From Salvator merianae (taxonomy: Eukaryota > Chordata > Lepidosauria > Squamata > Teiidae), in assembly GCA_003586115.2 (NCBI GenBank), contig QVOM02000073.1, positions 28,571,875-28,635,874 of the forward strand: 64,000 bases of DNA. Direction: 5' to 3'. The translations under genes were made by a program, and so were the position numbers. Every line of letters begins with the position of its first letter. The stretch's first letter is position 1. The notes under the pieces are model-generated. The model saw only the letters and a program-made list of their open reading frames with translations. It had not been told where the DNA came from and did not search any database. This document shows, one piece after another, positions 22,901 through 33,355 of the stretch.

Positions 22901-24490
22901 AGAATAAAACACAATTCATTGAGATGCCAGGATTTGAACTTGCAGTTCATACCTCAAAAGAGAACAAGTCCTCGACACTTTTAATATGTACCATGTGTTT
23001 TCAAAACTGCCTTGTTACAAGAAAGCATCACATACAGAACACACTTTTCATGTGCTGCAGCTTCTAAGTCGTGAGACCATTAATGAAATGTGTTTTACTT
23101 CAGGGCAAGGTAGTGCAAATGGGACACTATTTATTGTAGCTATTGATGAAGTAACATTCATTCCACTTTATAGCCTTCATTTTTTATATCTGTTTCACCG
23201 ATCACTGAAGGGCATTCTTCTTCAAAGGCGAAACTTAGCACTTATTGCTGGAACCAGAGAATAGATGATAGTATGCCAGCACTGCAGCAAGCAGGGACAA
23301 ATACTGGTCAGGAGACAGGTATACAAGTGGATGGATTATATTACACACCTTTTGGAAACTGTTGACAGCTTGCAGGAGCTCACACCTACTCATTCCCAAG
23401 ATGTATTACGTGTGATGAAGAAGACCAAAGCTTTGACAAGGGAATACTCAATAAAAGTTGTTGACTGCAATCCAACATAGAATTAAGTGTGGTTAACACA
23501 ATTGATTCAATACACCTGCTGAGCATGAGCCTTTCTCTTAGAAATAATCTGTTTTATTTATTCTACTCACCATCACCATTACTCCCCAAATAAAGAGATG
23601 ACTTATTCAGTCTGAATAGCCCTGAGAATAAATAGTTTCATTTTCTTGTTATTAGTGAATTTATATTTTCTGAGCATGTAATATTTGTACCATAAGGTAC
23701 CAAGACCAAGGATTTTGGGAGTTATACTTCAATAAAGAAGCTATGGCTATAAGTGGGCTATTTCATGGTGGACTTCCCTCAGTCCAAGAAAATAGTTTTT
23801 GAAAATGTCATAGCAGAAAAATGAATGTATGGGGAAAGAAAACCTACTTTTTGTATAGTTGCGATTTTAAATTTCTATTTATTTCTCCAGACTGAAGGGA
23901 AGATATAGTAAATATTCATAGATGTACACTGTTGGCTTGTCTGGGTAGAATTAATTGTACAAATATTGATGCAGAATCATCCACACAAGGCATTAAGATT
24001 CAGTGTCCTTTATCATGAGCAAATAAACCCAAAGATGCAAACTCTTGCATAAGGAATGTCACTCATCCCTGTGTGTATCTGATTGTTTATGTACTTAGAC
24101 AAAATATTCTTTAGCACTTGAAGAATGTGGGTGAAGATTTGACATTCTAAGAATACAGGGTGTTATTTTTAAAACTAATCCATGTCAGAAGAGAGATACT
24201 GTGATAGTGATTAGGTTCTCTGTAGCTGGGTGGAGTGCTGGTTCCATTCAAGAGCTGAATTCACTAAACTGAAAACTGTGGACTAGAGGCATTTGTGAAG
24301 GTCTCATAAAATCCCAGCCAGTTTTCTGCATAGTGAATTTTATCCATTTGTAGTCTGCTTTCTCCCAATTTGACTTGTAGTGTGGATTCTCTCTTTCTCC
24401 TAGCCAAACACTGTGCTTCATTATTTTGCATGGAGAAAAAAATTTTCCCTGCACTGTTGCTGCTGCAGCCATTGCTGCCACAAGCCTCTG
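19913..24490. other. Long stretch without a recognised gene
   Basis: Contains an alternating CG-then-CA tract (20585-20622) and a TG/CG tract (21043-21068), both of Z-DNA type. Open frames of 60 to 112 codons show no recognised domain. 22986-23264 and 23265-23480 are adjacent frames that I could not assign. No splice-flanked exon of a known family was recognised, though this is where an unrecognised gene would be easiest to miss. Confidence 0.35.
20585..20622 (+). repeat. (CG)n(CA)n dinucleotide tract
   Basis: Alternating purine-pyrimidine sequence GCGCGTGCGCGCGCAC followed by about 10 CA units. Confidence 0.93.
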
Positions 24491-24494
24491 CCTA

Positions 24495-24590
24495 ATTTAT
24501 TATTATTTCATTCATTTATTTACAGTTTTATGCCACTCTATAACTGTCAGTCTCAGAGTGGTTTACAATTAAAATGTAACAATTAAAATT
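24495..24590 (-). mobile_element. L2-type LINE, 3' terminal relic
   Basis: 'ttatttacagttttatgcc' and 'agagtggtttacaat' match the 3' terminus of L2 LINEs in inverted orientation. Only about 100 bp remains. Confidence 0.5.
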
Positions 24591-24668
24591 GTAACTGAGA
24601 GAAATTAAAGGCAGCATAAGTGATCCTTAAACTTACAACTGATCATCCATTTGTCCAGATAGAGTTAT

Positions 24669-25210
24669 GGGCCCATCCAGACCGGGGGGGGGGGGGATAT
24701 ACTGTCATTACAGCACTGCTATGGTGGGCCATGTATCTGTGGCAACCCCACCATAGCTATGCTATATCCCCCATAAAACATGTGAGAGCCTATTTCAGAA
24801 AAAACTGACTCTTGTTAGGCTGGATTTTCCCAAAATAGCTATTACTTACTTTGTTGATGGGGCTGCCATTGTTTTTCTGGCCACTGCACATGCACATGGG
24901 TCAAAAAAGACAGCCATGAGTGCACAGTGGTGGTATCAAACACATCTGGGTATTTCAGTGCCCAGATGTGCATGTCCACCACACATGTGTGGCGGCAAAA
25001 AAGATGCCCGTGCATGCATGGTGGTCATGATCTTGCATGCACAGGTATTTCATGTCAGTGAAATACCCAGATGTGTAAGTACGAAAAAGTGTACAGGCAG
25101 TGTGGTTCCCCACACACTGCCTAGCCAACAGGCAGTCATGCTGGAAGGGCTTTTTTCTAGAGTATCATCTGTTGGCACTATATTTGGCCAGCATCTGGAG
25201 CCAGCCCTCA
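24669..25210. mobile_element. Possible Harbinger-like element related to 55585-56036
   Basis: Starts 'gggcccatccagac' and shares with 55585-56036 the order 'atgtatctgtgg/agcaa', then 'cccataaaacatg'-like and 'tgcatgcacaggtattt'-like segments. A possible right end, GCATCTGGAGCCAGCCC, is at 25191-25207. The target duplication is not clear, so the right boundary is tentative. The run of G (24684-24696) is a local expansion. Confidence 0.45.
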
Positions 25211-27555
25211 GATTCTTCGCTCTCGTATAGGCTATCACCATGAACAAGCACCAGTTTAGGACATCCACTGCCATTCCTGGCTCTGAATGCTTGCACAGCT
25301 ATGAACTCTGTCAGCACCCATTTGCTTGCATAGTATCTTACTGTGATACAAAAACCATCCTAGCTGTCTTTGGAGTCACTCATTTCATTACTGGACACTG
25401 CAGCAGATGTTATGGGTTAATAACAGACTAGGCTTCATTCGCTCCACATCAAAATTTCCTCTTCTAAGAAAAGAAAAGCAGTAGCAATCCTGTTGCCTGG
25501 CTGGGGAGAGTTTTTCCTATGCCTATCTGGGAAGCAGGTGGATCTTCCTCCTCAGCACATTGAGACCTTAGGCAGGGTGCCTATAAAGCTCCAGGAAGAG
25601 CCTGGGCAGGTGTTTCAGCCTGATGGATGGCTTGCTTTATATGCTGAGACACTTTTCAAGAGAACATCATTAATTGGAGCCTCTGTATTTCCTTTGAAAA
25701 CTCTGTATTTTTCAGTTTGTTCTCATAATAGTTAAAGCACTTTTCCTTCAGGCCGAGTAGTTATGAAGACAATTGGGTGGAGGGTTATTGCTGGGAGCTT
25801 GATGGAGGGAGCTCATTTAGTTACCTTCCTCTTTCTCTTCTGTTTTCTTCACCACAACCCAGGATATCCGAAACAGCCAAACTGATCCGAACAGATATTT
25901 TTTTGGTTGTGAAGGAATTCACAGCCATCAAATTGCTGCAGGTCATTAGCATTTTCGCTTGTTGGCAGCAATGCTGGAAAGCAACAGCAGCAGCAGTAGT
26001 TATGTTAAGCAACCTCCTCCTTTCCATATTAGTATTCAATCTCACATTTTACCCACAAATTGGAGCTAGAACCTCCAACCACTTCTTATATCCTTCTTTC
26101 TCCCAGTCTGACTATCTCTTGTCTGGAGCCCATGCACAGGAGTGGGAGGTGTTCCCTAATGTTGAAGTTTGCAAGGCCAGGTTGCCCCTCCACACTGCTC
26201 CACCAAGGAGTGGTACCCTTAAATGTTATCCCACGCTTTTTCTCCCTTTATACTGCCTCATTTGTGCAAATAAATACTGCTCAACACAAGTGTGTCACAT
26301 CTGATTGTGCCTTGTTTTTACCTAGTGTTAATGAACCAGGATCTTAGACCAACATTTGAACCAAGAACCAATAACCTGCAAACACAGTTTTATGGCTTGA
26401 AAAAACTGAAAACTCGAGGTTTAATTTTAGTGCACTGAGGGCAGAAGAGAAACAGTTTTGTATTTACAGGCTGTAGTCCTACTGAGTTATAATTGTATCA
26501 TTTTTTTTTTTTTCATATTACAAATTTGAAATTATTTATTTGTTCATACTTCTCACCAACTTCATACTACTAAAGTGAGCAAAACATGCTGAAATTATAA
26601 GAAACAATGGTAAAAATAAAACATTATAATTTAATTTTAATTTTGAGAACAAATTATAGACTTAGTCCAAAAGCAGTACATAGAATATTGAATATAGAAC
26701 ACAATAAATATGAAATAGATACCCAGCTATATTTTGAGTAGATATCATATTAATATTTATACAAGCAATATTAAAATTTCCAATATTTTGAACAAAAAGT
26801 GTTCTTCCTCTGCCACAAAGTTTTTGAATAAAATTAATTATGCTTAAATAACATACAAGAATATGAGTAGAAAAGTGATGAGGCTTAGCACTTTTTTTCT
26901 TTTAATAATGATATTCCAACAGCAAGGAGGTATTGAACTAGAATGATAAATGTAATTGAGCTATAGTTTAATTAGGTTCCGCCAACAAAAAGATGACCAG
27001 GTTTCTAATCTTGTAAGAACAATATATTTCACAGAAAATAGAACCATCAATAGGTTAGGCACACTCTGATTATAGTTCTCTTCATGTTTCACAGAACACT
27101 TGGAAATAATAATAAAAAAAGCTATCATAGGACTGATTAATTCTATATTTTGCCAAATAGAAGATTAGCCCAATTTCCCTGTGACATGGAAAGAGTTGCA
27201 AAACAGTTTCTTCTGCTTTAATATAAAATATTTTTGATGTAGTTCAATTAGCGACATTTCTGTTATTTTTTTAAAAAAGAATAATGTGAAGAAAATAATA
27301 AACAGCTTGAGTTAGCATAACTGAAATATATTGTACCCAAGCACTGTAAGGAACATGTCAATTAGCAATGATCCAGAAATGCTTGAAAGGGGGTTGTGAA
27401 AGCAGTTCTTTAATCAGGAGCGGCTGGTACGGGTGTTAGTTCTTGTCACTACTGCTGCATAAGATCTATCTGAAATGGATTGGATTAAAAGATTTGCTGA
27501 TGTAGCTGGGTTTCAAACACAACCTATGAACTGGTCTCCACTATGAGGAACATGG
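25211..27555. other. Sequence without a recognised gene
   Basis: A 175-codon frame (25777-26304, plus) and a 95-codon frame (26060-26347, plus) occur, but the translations show no recognised domain or conserved motif, and codon usage cannot be judged by eye. AT-rich from 26470 to 27360. Confidence 0.35.
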
Positions 27556-27559
27556 TAAT

Positions 27560-28275
27560 GCCTGGGCATTTTTGCACTTCCTATGATAGAATAGACTAAT
27601 TAGTCTGTTCTATCATGGTAATTTACCATGCAGCTTGGACACTGTCCATACTGTGTGGCCAGAAAACATTCCACAAGCTGGCTATCGGCATTTGCAGTGT
27701 GAAAGTCAGTAGCCATGCCCGATCTTTGCCATGGCAGTATCTGGGAAGCATCTGGCTGCTGCCATGGAGACTGGAAAACCTACACAGCATGCAGGTGTGA
27801 TCAGCTGATTGGGTCTGCACAGTTGGGGACAATTGTGCCGTGCAGTGCCCAGTAGTGTCATGCAATGCCTGACTGGCATTAGAACAGAAGACAGAGCCCT
27901 CACCTCCTCCCTAGGGATGGAGCAACCTCCACTGTAGGTTGCCAAAATGGTCACCTAGGCAGGGCATCAGTAGAACTGATTTTACAGGTCTACTGCTATT
28001 CCAGGGCCCCATAGAATGGAATAGTGAGGCTGGCAGAAGGGTGAATGCCTTCTTATTCCAGTTTAGCAGAGGAGTCAATTTCAGAGTACCAAGACTAGGA
28101 ACTTCAGCTTCTAGTGCTCAATGAATGTGGAAGTGGCTCCGGAGATTGTGTGACCTCTGGAGCCAGTGTGGGCATTGTCCTACGACAGCCTTCCAAATGT
28201 GGAAGGCCTGTCCCAAAACAATGGAGACATTCCTCCCACTAAAATAGTCTAAATAAAGTAAGTGCAGAAATGGCA
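27560..28275. mobile_element. Harbinger-like element with TAA duplication
   Basis: The right end reads GTGCAGAAATGGCA followed by TAA (28276-28278). The left end is TAA (27557-27559) followed by TGCC, a 5-bp insertion, and ATTTTTGCACTTCC, its imperfect complement. Near the left end is a palindrome (27582-27618). The interior around 27797-27812 matches the repeat at 10005-10022. No transposase frame is present. Confidence 0.5.
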
Positions 28276-28329
28276 TAAATCAGTGTCAGAAAGAGCATAG
28301 TTACTTCACATATTGCTATCTCCCTTAAA

Positions 28330-28413
28330 TCTAAATAAATAAAAATGTAAATGTTTGTTTGTTCAAAATCGCTACTCTCTGAAAGCTCTTCGCCGATTGC
28401 TTTGAAATTTTGA
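28330..28413 (+). mobile_element. Helitron, 5' end (left part of split element)
   Basis: The Helitron begins TCTAAATAAATAAAAATG directly after an A, as expected for insertion between A and T. It continues with 'gttcaaaatcgctactctc' and 'cgccgattgctttgaaattt', a segment I recognise from reptile Helitron 5' ends. It is cut at 28413 by the L1-derived insertion and resumes at 30044. Confidence 0.7.
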
Positions 28414-29121
28414 GACTTCCGGGGAAGATGGCCGAATGTAGTTGCTGAGAGGATTTTTCCTCTGAGCAAACCGCAACGTGAGGAGACAGAGGGGGGAGTT
28501 CAACCCCCCCCGTCAGAAGATTTCATCTCCCTGAGTGACAGGGAGGCAGAGGGATTCCTCATTTGAGCTCCATCAAGTCTCCCCCCAGTGGGGGCGGCGA
28601 GAGATTCACGGCAATCTGCGCACAGAGGAGACGAAGGAGCTGGGGGAATTTTGTCAACATTCCCGAGTCATGTTGTGTGTCGTCTTCAAGACTTTCGTCT
28701 TAGGACCGTAAGTTCGGCCGATCCCCTTTTTAATTAATGAAGATATTAAAACTAAGATAAGCATTAAGAAAAGCAAAATAAAGGGGAAAAAACACAAACC
28801 ATCTACAATTGCAGTTTGGATAATGTATGCCGAAAGTTTAAACATCGCAATTCAGCAAGATGCTAAAGTATTTGCAAAGGCTGTGAAATTTTTAGATAAA
28901 TCATTCAAAGTTCTGTTTCTCGGACACGCTGGGGTTTTCAGTGTCTTATCAAAATACGTTTGTGCTGTGCTTATCAGCTAAATAAACAAGCAGACTGCAT
29001 GGATATGGGAGTTCGGTTTAATTAAGACAAAAAAGAAGAAAAGAAAAGAAAAAAGTGCCTTTATTAATTAGAGGGCTTCTTCAGAGAACTAAGTTTTTAA
29101 GACAGATAAGGAGAAGAAAAT

Positions 29122-29664
29122 ATGCAATTAGAAAGAAATGAACAGTGTGGCTTCCAGCCAGATTTACTTCTTAAAAAAATGGATGTTATTCTTCAAGAAA
29201 TGCAGAGTTCCTTTGAGACTCAGGGGCTGACTTTTGAGAGAATAAGACAAGACCTTAAAAATGAAATAGGTGCTATACGCACTGAACTTCATGAAACAAA
29301 GGATAAGGCTTTGAAACTGGACGATTTCAAGGCAGAAATTCCTCAGACAAAATTTATGGCTCAAGAAATACAGACTACAAGACAAGACGAGTTGTCTGTA
29401 CCACTGATGACAGCTCAAGGTTATATTATTTCACTGAAGGAAGCCTTGGAAAAAAATTTTCAGGAGAGGAAGGAACACATGACGGAAGCAACCCATATTT
29501 GGAGGCAGCAAAGTTTCACTGTGAATAAACAATATTTCTGGTGTAAACAAAGAAAGGATTGGAGGAGGAGACAAAAGAAGAAAATAACAACAACAACTGA
29601 AGGAGTCAGAAGGAGGAATTTAAGAAGTGGTGGAGTAGAAGAATGGGCAGAAGCCAAATTATAG
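29122..29664 (+). pseudogene. L1 ORF1-like coiled-coil frame
   Basis: A 180-residue open frame starting MQLERNEQ. Residues about 12-120 are charged and heptad-like (for example 'MDVILQEMQSSFE', 'IRQDLKNEIGAIRTEL'), typical of the trimeric coiled coil of L1 ORF1 proteins, which bind the L1 RNA and package it. The RNA-recognition and C-terminal domains that normally follow are not visible; the last 40 residues are Arg/Lys-rich and look like out-of-frame or untranslated sequence. It is about half the usual ORF1 length. It could have acted only with reverse transcriptase supplied by another L1. I chose the first ATG, which follows the untranslated leader closely. Alternative: chance frame in noncoding L1 sequence, less likely given its length and composition. 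Confidence 0.5.
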
Positions 29665-29992
29665 AAAGACTGATATGAGAAGAAGATTTTGAGAGTTTGC
29701 AGAAATTGGATAAATATAATAATTTACAGAAAAATAAGGCAGTGGATAGACTTTGGTGAAAACTGGAAACCCTCTATTGAACTTTTGCAAAATCTGGAAA
29801 GTGGACCTGGAAAGTGGATTGGTGTTTGCTGGAGGGAAAGAATGAAGAGAAAAGAAGAATGTTGGTGGAAGAAAAGAACTGGGTGGTTGGGGGGTAAGAA
29901 ATATAGAAGAAATCTGGGAATTAGGAAGTCGGTAGTTAAAAATGTTAGTTGATAAATCATGAATTATTCAGAGTAATTTTATATATCCATAA

Positions 29993-29997
<5 letters not shown>

Positions 29998-30043
<46 letters not shown>
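29998..30043 (+). repeat. (AT)n tail
   Basis: About 20 AT units forming the 3' end of the L1-derived insertion. Confidence 0.95.
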
Positions 30044-30044
<1 letters not shown>

Positions 30045-30681
30045 AAATTTTGACACAACGTTGCATTCGAATACACACCTGTTTTATATACCTATATTAT
30101 ATAGATGTCACACCTGTGACAGGTAAAAACAGGTTTTTTTGGAAAAACAGTGCAATCTGCTGGAAGTAAAAGCAACACACGTTATACTAAATATTTTACG
30201 ATTCCATTTCAATGTTTCCGATTGCATCGTGAAATCGAATTTTCATCGATTTCGATTTATTTTCATTTTGATTTAATTATTTTGTGTGACATTGCGTTGG
30301 AATTGAGCTGTACGGTGAAGATGTCCTCATTTCTCGCATTCCTATGATTCCAACAAATATGCCATTTCACTTTCAGAGATTGCAATTCCCAATTCGATTG
30401 GCATTTGCAATAACCATCAACAAAGCGCAGGGCCAATCTTTAGAATTGTGCGGTTTAGATCTAGACACGGATTGCTTCTCACATGGACAATTATATGTTG
30501 CATGTTGTAGAGTCGGCAAATCAGACAATCTCTATCTCTGCACAGACAATGGAACAACAAAAAATATTGTATACCCAAAAGCATTGTGAAATTAAACATA
30601 TTCGAAATGTGCGCTTTCTCTTTTCTTTCTTTTCCATTTAACCAGACTGAGCCACAGCAACGCGTGGCCGGGTACAGCTAG
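30044..30681 (+). mobile_element. Helitron, 3' part with helicase remnant
   Basis: Continues the element begun at 28330. It carries the C-terminal end of the helicase and the Helitron 3' signature: a hairpin GCCACAGCAACGCGTGGC (30652-30669) followed by CGGGTACAGCTAG and a host T at 30682. The replication initiator (HUH) domain and most of the helicase are absent, so it is non-autonomous. Confidence 0.85.
30330..30589 (+). pseudogene. Helitron PIF1-type helicase, C-terminal remnant
   Basis: The frame from 30344 (81 codons) gives 'RLQFPIRLAFAITINKAQGQ' followed by 'FSHGQLYVACCRVG' and 'KNIVYPKAL'. These are the last conserved motifs (V and VI region) of the PIF1-like helicase domain of Helitron transposases, including the QGQ and the VA.(S/C)RV arginine motif. 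In intact elements this helicase unwinds DNA during rolling-circle transposition. The preceding segment ('MSSFLAFP'-like) is in another frame, so there is a frameshift at about 30340-30346. The stop at 30587-30589 coincides with the natural family C terminus. Confidence 0.85.
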
Positions 30682-30682
30682 T

Positions 30683-31546
30683 GATTAATAAATATATAGC
30701 CTTATGTTGAGAATATCTCTTACCAATAATAACAGTAATAATACTAATAGTAATATAATAACTTCTATCCTATATTTAAATGCATTAATCCTTCAGAAAC
30801 ATTAATTGTGGTGGCAGTCTGCTTAGTCTTGTGTTTATAGAACTCTGTGACAGTATAGCTGCATTGGATAGTATTCATTATATTGCACACACCTTAACAT
30901 GTTAACATATTTAGTTTGTTGGAATTGCAATACTCTTAATTCTAGAGATATTTTGCTGTTTTTTTTATTTTTTTAAAAAAATGTTATTTAGTAATACATT
31001 CCTTCAGAAATTGTTTCTTAAAATGACTGTGATGGCTATGCCATGGCTCTGACCAGGTTCAGAGTTCTGGAATGCTACTCCTCCAAAATTGTGTGCCTGT
31101 GTCATAGCACTGAGTATCTGAGCTATGAAGTATAAAGTTCAGACAGAACTTAAGTTACAGCCTGGCTGCACACAAATTATAATGCACATCAGAACAGTTT
31201 TGACAATGTGATGATCACATGCAAGTGTGTGAATTGACAGCTGCTGTGCATTAGGTACTTGTTAATCTGCAGAATTTGCTGAATGCTTTGTTTACAGTTG
31301 GAATGTGTGTTGGGAGTTGGAAAGCACATTTGCTTCTCTGGTCATCTGTCACAGTAGGAGGTGGAGCAAGGGTGGATGAGGGTGAGTAAATGGGCATGAC
31401 CTTACAAATAGTGTCAACCAATCAGGTTCTGGTGATATCTCTTGTTTGACACACAGCTTTCACCCCCTCTAAATATGCACTTAAGCACTCAAGCAGATGT
31501 AATACATTTACAATGAATTGGGTATAGTCATTTATATCTAATGCAC
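30683..31546. other. Sequence without a recognised gene
   Basis: AT-rich left part. 31420-31440 contains CCAATCAGG as in 1000 and 4690. Nothing coding. Confidence 0.35.
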
Positions 31547-31752
31547 TTTGTTGTTGTTGATGGGCAGAGCACCAAGTCATGTCTGACTCCTGGTTGACTG
31601 CACTGACATCTTCATGAACACCTCTATGCAGTTTTCTTGATAAAGATACAGAAGAGGTTTGCCATTGCCTACTTCTGGGGAGAAGCTGGGGATCAAACTA
31701 GTAATCGTCTGCTTTCTAGTCAGTTTACTGTGCCACTGAGCTGCAGCCAGTT
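31547..31752 (-). mobile_element. tRNA-derived SINE, copy 2
   Basis: Same family as 15366-15552, minus strand. Box A 'GCTGCAGCTCAGTGGCAC' (complement of 31732-31749) and box B 'AGTTTGATCCCC' (complement of 31689-31700). The 3' end is a TTG repeat at 31548-31559, read as CAA on the element strand. Shared body includes 'ctcctggttgactgca'. Confidence 0.8.
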
Positions 31753-33188
31753 AAGTGGATATAATCATCTGTTTTTCCCAGTGTAGTCTATACTGTTTGT
31801 TTTTAAGATAAACGTAACTACTCTGTGTCAGAGGACTACTAGTAATACTAGTGGGCTGTTGTCAAATGCTTCTTTCAAAATTTTGTTTTTAAACCTTGGT
31901 GGCAGGAAGGAAGTTCATTTCAGATCAATACCAGAGAAGACCTAATTATCTTCTCTGCCTTCTATATCTAATCTATGAGATCTTCCAGATTATAATTAAC
32001 CATTTTTATTCAGAGCAAGTTGGTTAAGAAAAAGGAAAACTAACTGCTGATTGGTTAATTGTGCTACTCTGTGTGGACAACCAACACACAGCAAAACACA
32101 ACAAAGAGACTGTTATATAGTTGAGTGCTACATCAGCATTTGGCACATAACACTTATGTCTTTAAGTACATAACCTTTTTTAAAAAGCTGAGAAGATGAT
32201 TGACAGCTTGCATGGACCAATCACTGTATTTTTCAAGAAATAAATTTCCAGTAAATGGAATGTACTTTCAACATGGCTTCCCTTCCTGTGTGTCTGATAA
32301 AGACCCTTTCCACACAGGACTTTAGCATTTTAGTATGGGATAAGTGAGGGCCCACCCACTGTTAGCATGTTCTACCTGCACAAAATAGAGCATAGACAAG
32401 GCTAAGGTGCCCAAACACACTGTGTTAGTGTTGATTCTTATCTGCAATACAAACAAATTGCATTAAAAAGAAATCTAAACTGCAAGGTATGCCACTAGTG
32501 TAGTCAGGGTCTTAGTGAGGGATAATCTGCTTGTTAAATTAATTAGTAGCTGTTTCCCAGTTAGTTCTGTGATGCTTTTCATGGCAATGCAATACAGTAT
32601 GAAGGTACTATGATGCACACAGATACAAACTGTACCTTTTCCAAGCCTTTTTCAAGGCTGCACCCAGACAATCTGTTTTGGTGTCTCTCAAGAGACCCTG
32701 GGGTCCAGAGGGCAAACATGCCCACTCACATCAGGTCCTCAGGGCACCCCCCCAAGACACAAATTCCACCCTGGCAGGTGCCCTTACACCGGATATAAGA
32801 AACAATTCCATGGGCAAATTCTCTTCCACTGCCACCATATAGGTTGATGGCAGTAAATGAGGTGACTTATCTGCAGCAGTTTCTGCATGGTCTAGTTTAA
32901 TGGTGGTCTGAATATGGTTCTCTTTCAGGCACATTTCCACTTCAGCACTAAACTACACCATCAGAGGCTGGCAGACACCACTGTATGAGTGGTGTGCCTC
33001 CAGCTCTGTGGTGGAATTAGATCCTCCTACTGCTGAGACAGCCTCTTTGACAGCTGTCTGGACAAAGCCTAAGGCTACATCTGCACACAAAAATCAGCTC
33101 AAAAGCATCTTAGAGGTGTGGCATGTGGACAATAGATTTCCCATCCCACCTCAAATTCACATTAAAGAATAAATAATGCATTTTTAAA
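31753..33188. other. Sequence without a recognised gene
   Basis: No coding frame recognised. 32304-32325 ('gaccctttccacacaggac') resembles 12582-12600; if it is a transposon end, I could not find its partner. Confidence 0.35.
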
Positions 33189-33355
33189 GACACTTTCTGC
33201 ACTCAACCTTATTCTGGATTATATCCCAGAACAGGAGCCTGCCATTTGCATGCTGGTGCAGACTATGACAGGCCCCTGCCATAGGCTGCACCAGCATGGG
33301 CGGCATGATCCTATTCTGTGATATAATCCAGAATAAGGTCCAGACAGAAAAGGCC
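33189..33355. mobile_element. Short inverted-repeat transposon, family A copy 4
   Basis: 167 bp, ends GACACTTTCTGCAC and ACAGAAAAGGCC, internal 'attatatcccagaacagg' paired with 'cctattctgtgatataat'. AAA flanks both sides (33186-33188, 33356-33358). Confidence 0.85.

Larger units (their letters stand above)
28414..30043 (+). mobile_element. L1-derived ORF1-only element inserted in the Helitron
   Basis: 1.63 kb flanked by the 10-bp direct repeat GAAATTTTGA (28404-28413 and 30044-30053), as expected for target-primed reverse transcription. The 5' end GACTTCCGGGGAAGATGGCC resembles the start of L1 5' untranslated regions, so the insertion appears complete at its 5' end. After the coiled-coil frame at 29122-29664 there is no endonuclease or reverse transcriptase, only about 330 bp and an (AT)n tail (29998-30043). 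This is the arrangement of HAL1-type elements known in mammals, where an L1 keeps ORF1 and loses ORF2. Classification is by structure only. Confidence 0.65.

Noticed and set aside
22916..22950. tRNA B box (complement GTTCAAATCC) suggesting a tRNA or MIR-like SINE
   Set aside because: No box A at the right distance and no second copy in the window.
22986..23480. Two adjacent frames as exons of one gene
   Set aside because: They are separated by stops, no splice signals fit, and no conserved domain is recognisable.
25777..26304. 175-codon plus-strand open frame as a host gene
   Set aside because: No recognised domain, no visible splice or promoter context; other unassigned frames of similar length arise here from repeats.
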